Assembly (NCBI RefSeq): GCF_003074135.1
Contig: NZ_PPDK01000001.1
Location: 2,418,001 to 2,482,000 of the forward strand
Length of the DNA: 64,000 nt
Direction: 5' to 3'
DNA from: Euzebya tangerina
Lineage (GTDB): Bacteria > Actinomycetota > Nitriliruptoria > Euzebyales > Euzebyaceae
In this document: in pieces, positions 59,295 through 64,000 of the stretch
Layout: every line of letters begins with the position of its first letter
How positions within the stretch are numbered: the first letter of the stretch is position 1
Notes under the pieces: generated by a model
What the model was told of the DNA's origin: nothing
Database searches by the model: none
The model's input: the letters and a program-made list of their open reading frames with translations, nothing else
Program-made: the position numbers and the translations under genes

Positions 59295-61184
59295 ATGACC
59301 GACTCCACCTCGCCATCCGACGGGCCAGCCCCCCGGTACCGCTCGCGCACCACGACCCACGGTCGGAACATGGCGGGAGCGCGCGCCCTCTGGCGTGCCA
59401 CCGGCATGACCGATGACGACTTCGGCAAGCCCATCATCGCGGTCGCCAACTCCTTCACCCAGTTCGTTCCCGGTCACGTCCACCTCAAGGACCTCGGGCA
59501 ACTCGTCGCCCGGGAGGTCGAGCGCTCCGGCGGCGTCGCGAAGGAGTTCAACACCATCGCCGTGGACGACGGGATCGCGATGGGCCACTCCGGGATGCTG
59601 TACTCCCTGCCCAGCCGCGAGATCATCGCGGACTCCGTCGAGTACATGGTCAATGCGCACAAGGCCGATGCGCTGGTGTGCATCTCCAACTGCGACAAGA
59701 TCACCCCGGGGATGCTCAACGCCGCGCTGCGCCTGAACGTCCCCGCGATCTTCGTCTCGGGCGGACCGATGGAGGCCGGCAAGACGATGCTGGCCGGCGG
59801 CGAGGTCAAGCTCGACCTGGTCGACGCGATGATGAAGGCCGGCGACGCGCGGGTCTCCGACGAGGAGGTCGCGCAGATCGAACGGTCGGCCTGTCCGACC
59901 TGCGGCTCGTGCTCGGGGATGTTCACCGCCAACTCGATGAACTGCCTGACCGAGGCGCTCGGCCTCTCCCTGCCCGGCAACGGCTCGACCCTGGCGACCC
60001 ACACCGACCGGGAGCGGCTGTTCCTGGAAGCCGGTCGACGGATCGTCGACCTGGCCCGTCGCTACTACGAGAAGGGCGACGATTCCGTCCTGCCACGCGC
60101 GGTCGCCTCCCCGGCGGCGTTCGGCAACGCCATGGCCCTCGACATCGCCATGGGCGGGTCGACCAACACCGTGCTGCACATCCTGGCCGCGGCGCAGGAG
60201 GCGGAGCACGACTTCACCTGCAGCGACATCGACCGCATCAGCCGGGTGGTGCCCAACATCTGCAAGGTCGCCCCGTCGACACCGCTGTATCACATGGAGG
60301 ACGTCCACCGCGCCGGCGGTGTGATGGCGATCCTGGGGGAGCTCGACCGTGGCGGACTGCTGGACACCGATGTGCCGACGGTTCACGCCGAGACCCTGGG
60401 TGCTGCTCTGGACCAGTGGGACATCGTGCGCGACACCGTCACCTCCGAGGCCGATGAGTTCTTCCGCGCCGGCCCGGCCGGGATCCCGACCCAGCAGGCC
60501 TTCTCCCAGTCGACGCGGTGGGACTCCCTCGACACCGACCGGGAGAGCGGCTGCATCCGATCCGTCGAACACGCCTACTCCGCCGATGGTGGCCTGGCGG
60601 TGCTCTACGGCAACATCGCGGAGGACGGCTGCATCGTGAAGACGGCCGGCGTGGACGAGTCGATCCACGTCTTCAGCGGGACCGCCCGGGTGTTCGAGTC
60701 TCAGGATGACGGCATGACCGGCGTCCTGGATCCGAAGCAGGTCAACGCCGGGGACGTCGTCGTGATCCGCTACGAAGGACCGAAGGGCGGGCCGGGCATG
60801 CAGGAGATGCTGTACCCGACCACCTACATCAAGTCCCGCGGGTTGGGGAAGGAGTGTGCGTTGCTGACCGACGGTCGGTTCAGCGGAGGCACCTCCGGCC
60901 TGTCGATCGGGCACGCCTCACCCGAGGCGGCAGCCGGTGGCGCGATCGCGCTGATCCGCGACGGCGACACCATCGACATCAACATCCCGGAGCGCTCGAT
61001 CAACCTGGCGATCTCCGACGAGGAGTTGGCCCAGCGCCGTGCTGAGGAGGACGAGCGGGGCGAGGATGCGTGGACGCCGCGGGAGCGCGATCGGACGGTC
61101 TCCACGGCACTGCAGGCCTACGCGGCCCTGACCACCTCGGCAGACCGAGGCGCGGTCCGGGATCTGTCCCAGCTCGCGCGGTAG
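59295..61184 (+). CDS. ilvD: Dihydroxy-acid dehydratase
   Basis: A 629-residue enzyme of valine/isoleucine and pantothenate synthesis, converting 2,3-dihydroxy acids to 2-oxo acids. Iron-sulfur and Mg ligands: Cys133 in [10 protein letters not shown], Cys199/202/205 in [20 protein letters not shown]; the C-terminal part includes [20 protein letters not shown]. The 629-residue length matches the longer group of enzymes, which usually have a 4Fe-4S cluster. No other ilv genes nearby. ATG at 59295. Confidence 0.95.
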   Translation: MTDSTSPSDGPAPRYRSRTTTHGRNMAGARALWRATGMTDDDFGKPIIAVANSFTQFVPGHVHLKDLGQLVAREVERSGGVAKEFNTIAVDDGIAMGHSGMLYSLPSREIIADSVEYMVNAHKADALVCISNCDKITPGMLNAALRLNVPAIFVSGGPMEAGKTMLAGGEVKLDLVDAMMKAGDARVSDEEVAQIERSACPTCGSCSGMFTANSMNCLTEALGLSLPGNGSTLATHTDRERLFLEAGRRIVDLARRYYEKGDDSVLPRAVASPAAFGNAMALDIAMGGSTNTVLHILAAAQEAEHDFTCSDIDRISRVVPNICKVAPSTPLYHMEDVHRAGGVMAILGELDRGGLLDTDVPTVHAETLGAALDQWDIVRDTVTSEADEFFRAGPAGIPTQQAFSQSTRWDSLDTDRESGCIRSVEHAYSADGGLAVLYGNIAEDGCIVKTAGVDESIHVFSGTARVFESQDDGMTGVLDPKQVNAGDVVVIRYEGPKGGPGMQEMLYPTTYIKSRGLGKECALLTDGRFSGGTSGLSIGHASPEAAAGGAIALIRDGDTIDINIPERSINLAISDEELAQRRAEEDERGEDAWTPRERDRTVSTALQAYAALTTSADRGAVRDLSQLAR

Positions 61185-61256
61185 CGCTCGACCGGCTCGC
61201 CGGGTCGATTGGGTGGGGTCGACTGTCAGAGGTCGGCCGGAGTGCCTGCTCCGCCC

Positions 61257-61760
61257 TCAGGCGGTCTGGGAGACGCGCCCCGAGTCGCGCAGGTCGACCT
61301 CGGTGGGGGCGTCGGCGGCAGCTGTCTCGAGCCCCAGTGCGTGATCCACACTGAAGCGACCAGGCCCCAGCGCGACGACGCCGAGGGCCAGCGCGATAAG
61401 CGCCAGGTCGAGCTCGGCGCCGGGCAGGTTTGCTCCGGCCGTCGAGAGGAACCCGATGTCGACCTTGACCAGCAGGGTCGCGGTGGCCAGGAACGCGGTC
61501 AGCGCAATGCCGCTGAGTCGCGAGAGAAAGCCGACGATGAGCAGCGCACCGCCGACGAGTTCGATGCCGGTGCCCAGCCAGCCGAAGAAGACCGGCGCCG
61601 GGAAGCCGAGGCCGGCGAGCATGTTGTTGCCGAAGTTGGCGGGACCCATCTCGGTCAGCTTCTGCCACCCGTGGGCGAACATGATGACGCCGAGGGTGAC
61701 GCGGATGATCACCGGTGCGGCGGGGGAGAGGCGGTGGAGTTGTGCGTTGAGTGCAGACAT
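61257..61760 (-). CDS. DoxX-family membrane protein
   Basis: A 167-residue protein with four membrane helices (VIIRVTLGVIMFAHGWQKLT near 15-35, GFPAPVFFGWLGTGIELVGG, ALLIVGFLSRLSGIALTAFL, LDLALIALALGVVAL). GWQKL-type and GxxEl motifs mark the DoxX family, found in quinone-linked redox or sulfur metabolism. ATG at 61760 is preferred over an extension to 61931, which adds a long polar N-terminus. Convergent with ilvD. Confidence 0.85.
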   Translation of the reverse strand: MSALNAQLHRLSPAAPVIIRVTLGVIMFAHGWQKLTEMGPANFGNNMLAGLGFPAPVFFGWLGTGIELVGGALLIVGFLSRLSGIALTAFLATATLLVKVDIGFLSTAGANLPGAELDLALIALALGVVALGPGRFSVDHALGLETAAADAPTEVDLRDSGRVSQTA

Positions 61761-62075
61761 GGCGAGTTGGCCTTTCGGTGTGGCGGGGTGGCGGAGACAG
61801 AACGCATCGGCGACGCCTGTCGGAGGGCACAACTCATGAACGCTGTGCAGGATTTCGATCACGCTCGGCCAGAGGGGAAGGAATGTCGTGGAACTCCACC
61901 ACCCCGTCAGCCGTTTGAGGGGTCTCCTCACGGCGTACCCGTGGCATGGGCGAAGTCCGCGGCGGGGGACCGCTACAGTGGCGGAACCCCCCGAACCACC
62001 TCGTCAACCACGCCGAGGGACGTGTTCCACGCACTGCGCACCAGCCCAACTCGTCCAACCGAAGACCCACTTCCC
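61761..62075. other. 315-base intergenic region between doxX and the radical SAM gene
   Basis: A divergent promoter region without a convincing gene. A hairpin, GCCG..TGAGG (61910-61920) with CCTCACGGC (61926-61934), has a 9-bp stem and two-base bulge. TACAGT (61974-61979) may be a -10 box, leaving a leader of about 90 bases before the radical SAM ATG. I see no riboswitch that I recognise. Confidence 0.4.
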
Positions 62076-63998
62076 ATGCCCCCCTCACCCGTGTCCGTCT
62101 GGTCACAACTCGAGCCGCACCTGCTTGCCGTTCGCAAGCCCGCCAGGTACGTCGGCGGCGAGGACAACATCGTGGTCAAGGACCCCTCTGCGGTCTCGTC
62201 CCGGTGGCTGCTGTGCTACCCCGACACCTACGAGATCGGCCAGCCGAACCAGGGCATCCAGATCCTCTACGAGGTGCTGAACGAGCGCGCCGACACCGCC
62301 GCCGAACGCGGCTTCGCGCCCTGGCCCGACATGGAAGAGGTCATGCGTGCCGAGGGCATCCCGTTCTTCTCGCTCGAGAACCACCTCCCCGGCCGCACGT
62401 TCGACGTGGTGGCCTTCTCCCTGGCTGCCGAGGTCGGCCACACCAACCTGCTGACCTGCCTCGACCTGGCCGGCATCCCCCTCCGCGCCGCCGACCGCGG
62501 GCCCGACGACCCGATCGTCATGATCGGTGGGCACGCCGCCTTCAACCCTGAGCCTCTCGCCCCCTTCGTGGACGTCGCCTGCGCGGGCGACGGGGAGGAG
62601 TTCGTGCTCGCCGTCGACGATGTCCTGAAGACGGTCGAGGGCCGAGCAGACCGGCTGGAGGCCATCGCGGCGATCAGCGGGGCCTACCTGCCGGACCGCT
62701 ACCGGCCGGAGTACCTGGACCCCAAGGACGGCGAGTCCATGGGGCGCCTCCGCGGCATGTTCCCCACCCGGGGTGCCACGCCGACGGTGGAGAAGCGTAC
62801 CGTCACCGACCTGGATGAGTGGCCCTACCCCAAGCAGCAGATCGTGCCGCTGACCGAGACGGTCCACGAGCGCTACGCCGTCGAGATCTTCCGCGGCTGC
62901 ACCCGTGGATGCCGGTTCTGCCAGGCCGGGATGATCACCCGCCCTGTCCGCGAACGCTCCAGCGAGACGATCCAGCAGATGGTCGCCGACGGCCTGGCCA
63001 ACACCGGCTTTGAGGAGGTCGGGCTGCTCTCCCTCTCCTCGGCTGACCACGCCGAGATCCGCGGGCTCTGCGGCGACCTGGCCGACACCTACGAGGGGAC
63101 CGCCACCTCCCTGGCCCTGCCCTCCACCCGCGTCGACGCATTCAACGTCGAACTGGCTGACGAGCTGGCCCGCAACGGCCGGCGTACCGGCCTTACCTTC
63201 GCGCCCGAAGCGGGCAGCGAACGCATGCGGAAGGTCATCAACAAGATGGTCTCCGAAGACGATCTGCTCCGCACCGCGGAGACGGCGTTCAGCTCCGGCT
63301 GGCGCCACATCAAGCTGTATTTCATGATCGGTCTGCCAACCGAGACCGATGAAGACGTACTCGCGATTGCCGACATGGGCCTGAAGGCCCTCGAGATCGG
63401 CAGATCCTACGGACGAAAGAACAAGGTCACGATCTCGGTCGGCGGCTTCGTCCCCAAACCGCACACACCGTTCCAGTGGGCGGCCCAGGACGACCCGGCA
63501 GAGCTCGACCGCAAACTCGGGCTGATCAAGCACCGCGTTGCGCGCGACCGCAACCTCAACCTGCGCTACCACGACCCCTACCCCGGTCAGATCGAGGGCC
63601 TGCTGGCCCGTGGCGACCGACGTGTCGCCGACGTCGTCCAACGAGCCTGGGAGCTCGGCGCCCGCTTCGACGGGTGGGACGAGATGTTCGACTACCGGGC
63701 CTGGATAGACGCCGCCACCGAGCTTGGCGTCGACCTGGACTGGGTGTGTCAGCGGGAGCGCGCGGAGAACGAGGTCTTCGCCTGGGACGTCATCGACTCG
63801 GGACTGGACAAGTCCTGGTTGTGGACGGACTACCGCGATGCCCTCGGCTCACTCGCCGAACTCGACGATTGCCGCTGGACCCCGTGCTACGACTGCGGTG
63901 TGTGTCCCAGTCTGGACCTGTCCAACCAGACCGCACACGCCCAACCGTCGCAACAACACAGCAGGCGCCTGCCGATACTCAGTGCGAGTCCGGGTTAG
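62076..63998 (+). CDS. Radical SAM protein, TIGR03960 type (B12-binding-like N-terminus)
   Basis: A 640-residue radical SAM enzyme. An N-terminal B12-binding-like region (YVGGEDNIVVKDPSAVSSRW and LLCYPDTYEIGQPNQGIQIL) lacks the DxHxxG cobalamin motif. The 4Fe-4S cysteines are C275, C279 and C282 in GCTRGCRFCQAGMI. LTFAPEAGSERMRKVINK and GLPTETDEDVL are substrate/SAM segments; the C-terminus CYDCGVCP could hold a second metal. Homologues are often beside or fused to a DUF2344 protein and ribonuclease E; the downstream side lies outside the window. ATG at 62076. Reaction unknown. Confidence 0.88.
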   Translation: MPPSPVSVWSQLEPHLLAVRKPARYVGGEDNIVVKDPSAVSSRWLLCYPDTYEIGQPNQGIQILYEVLNERADTAAERGFAPWPDMEEVMRAEGIPFFSLENHLPGRTFDVVAFSLAAEVGHTNLLTCLDLAGIPLRAADRGPDDPIVMIGGHAAFNPEPLAPFVDVACAGDGEEFVLAVDDVLKTVEGRADRLEAIAAISGAYLPDRYRPEYLDPKDGESMGRLRGMFPTRGATPTVEKRTVTDLDEWPYPKQQIVPLTETVHERYAVEIFRGCTRGCRFCQAGMITRPVRERSSETIQQMVADGLANTGFEEVGLLSLSSADHAEIRGLCGDLADTYEGTATSLALPSTRVDAFNVELADELARNGRRTGLTFAPEAGSERMRKVINKMVSEDDLLRTAETAFSSGWRHIKLYFMIGLPTETDEDVLAIADMGLKALEIGRSYGRKNKVTISVGGFVPKPHTPFQWAAQDDPAELDRKLGLIKHRVARDRNLNLRYHDPYPGQIEGLLARGDRRVADVVQRAWELGARFDGWDEMFDYRAWIDAATELGVDLDWVCQRERAENEVFAWDVIDSGLDKSWLWTDYRDALGSLAELDDCRWTPCYDCGVCPSLDLSNQTAHAQPSQQHSRRLPILSASPG

Positions 63999-64000
63999 GT

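Noticed and set aside
61209-62075. Extension of the radical SAM protein upstream
   Set aside because: It lies opposite doxX and has no recognisable domain; ATG at 62076 starts the conserved domain.
1-64000. tRNA, rRNA, CRISPR arrays, insertion sequences or prophage
   Set aside because: No tRNA-like cloverleaf, no regularly spaced repeats with unique spacers and no transposase, integrase or phage proteins were recognised by reading; a covariance-model search would be decisive for small RNAs.

Overview
The window is a 64 kb chromosomal segment from a high-GC Gram-positive bacterium of the Actinobacteria type. The signs are a strong G/C bias at third codon positions, frequent GTG and TTG starts, GTGA/ATGA stop-start overlaps, an F420-dependent (LLM-type) oxidoreductase, a DUF5709-like acidic protein and two secreted proteins with cell-wall-binding repeat 2. 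A rod-shape cluster together with abundant CWB2 proteins suggests a deep-branching lineage such as Nitriliruptoria (Euzebya-like). That placement is inference. I saw no rRNA, tRNA, CRISPR array or insertion sequence.

Layout. 1-3547: DUF2855 protein and FAD monooxygenase in one operon with a palindromic operator, divergent from an SHMT-like PLP enzyme. 3.6-13 kb: cold-shock protein, beta-propeller/CWB2 surface protein, trigger factor, a tandem pair of paralogous membrane-anchored proteins with a Rieske-like but ligand-poor domain, then clpP and clpX. 13-21 kb: M50 protease and sulfotransferase, divergent from valS, a tail-anchored protein and folC. 21-27 kb: aminoglycoside-phosphotransferase-fold protein, large membrane protein with a hydrolase-like C-terminus, ndk, VOC protein, small flavoprotein, YceI protein. 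27-33 kb: the elongation cluster mreB-mreC-mreD-mrdA-rodA. 33-39 kb: second CWB2 protein, LLM oxidoreductase, thiolase and FadB-type beta-oxidation pair.

40.1-49.2 kb is the most interesting part. An IspD-type cytidylyltransferase is followed by a SorC regulator, GutM, a complete glucitol-type PTS (IIC, split IIBC, IIA), a DXR-II/DRL-type oxidoreductase, E1-alpha, E1-beta and E2 of a thiamine/lipoyl 2-oxoacid or acetoin dehydrogenase, and HPr. Most genes from the regulator onward overlap or abut. I propose, as a hypothesis, that the operon catabolises a branched polyol, with 2-C-methyl-D-erythritol as the best candidate: the PTS would make MEP, the DRL enzyme run in reverse would make DXP, and the E1/E2 complex would split this acyloin into acetyl-CoA and glyceraldehyde 3-phosphate. 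IspD could draw MEP into isoprenoid synthesis. PTS Enzyme I lies 8 kb further on (57.5-59.2 kb).

49-64 kb: S10 peptidase, a PIN-domain remnant, ECF sigma factor with a large membrane partner, HAD phosphatase, ABC exporter divergent from a two-component system, Enzyme I, ilvD, doxX and a radical SAM protein of the TIGR03960 type. Short repeats and hairpins lie between genes throughout: a dispersed 55-bp palindromic repeat in two copies, a 27-bp tandem repeat, a long stem-loop between thiolase and fadB, and two hairpins that contain both stop codons of convergent gene pairs.
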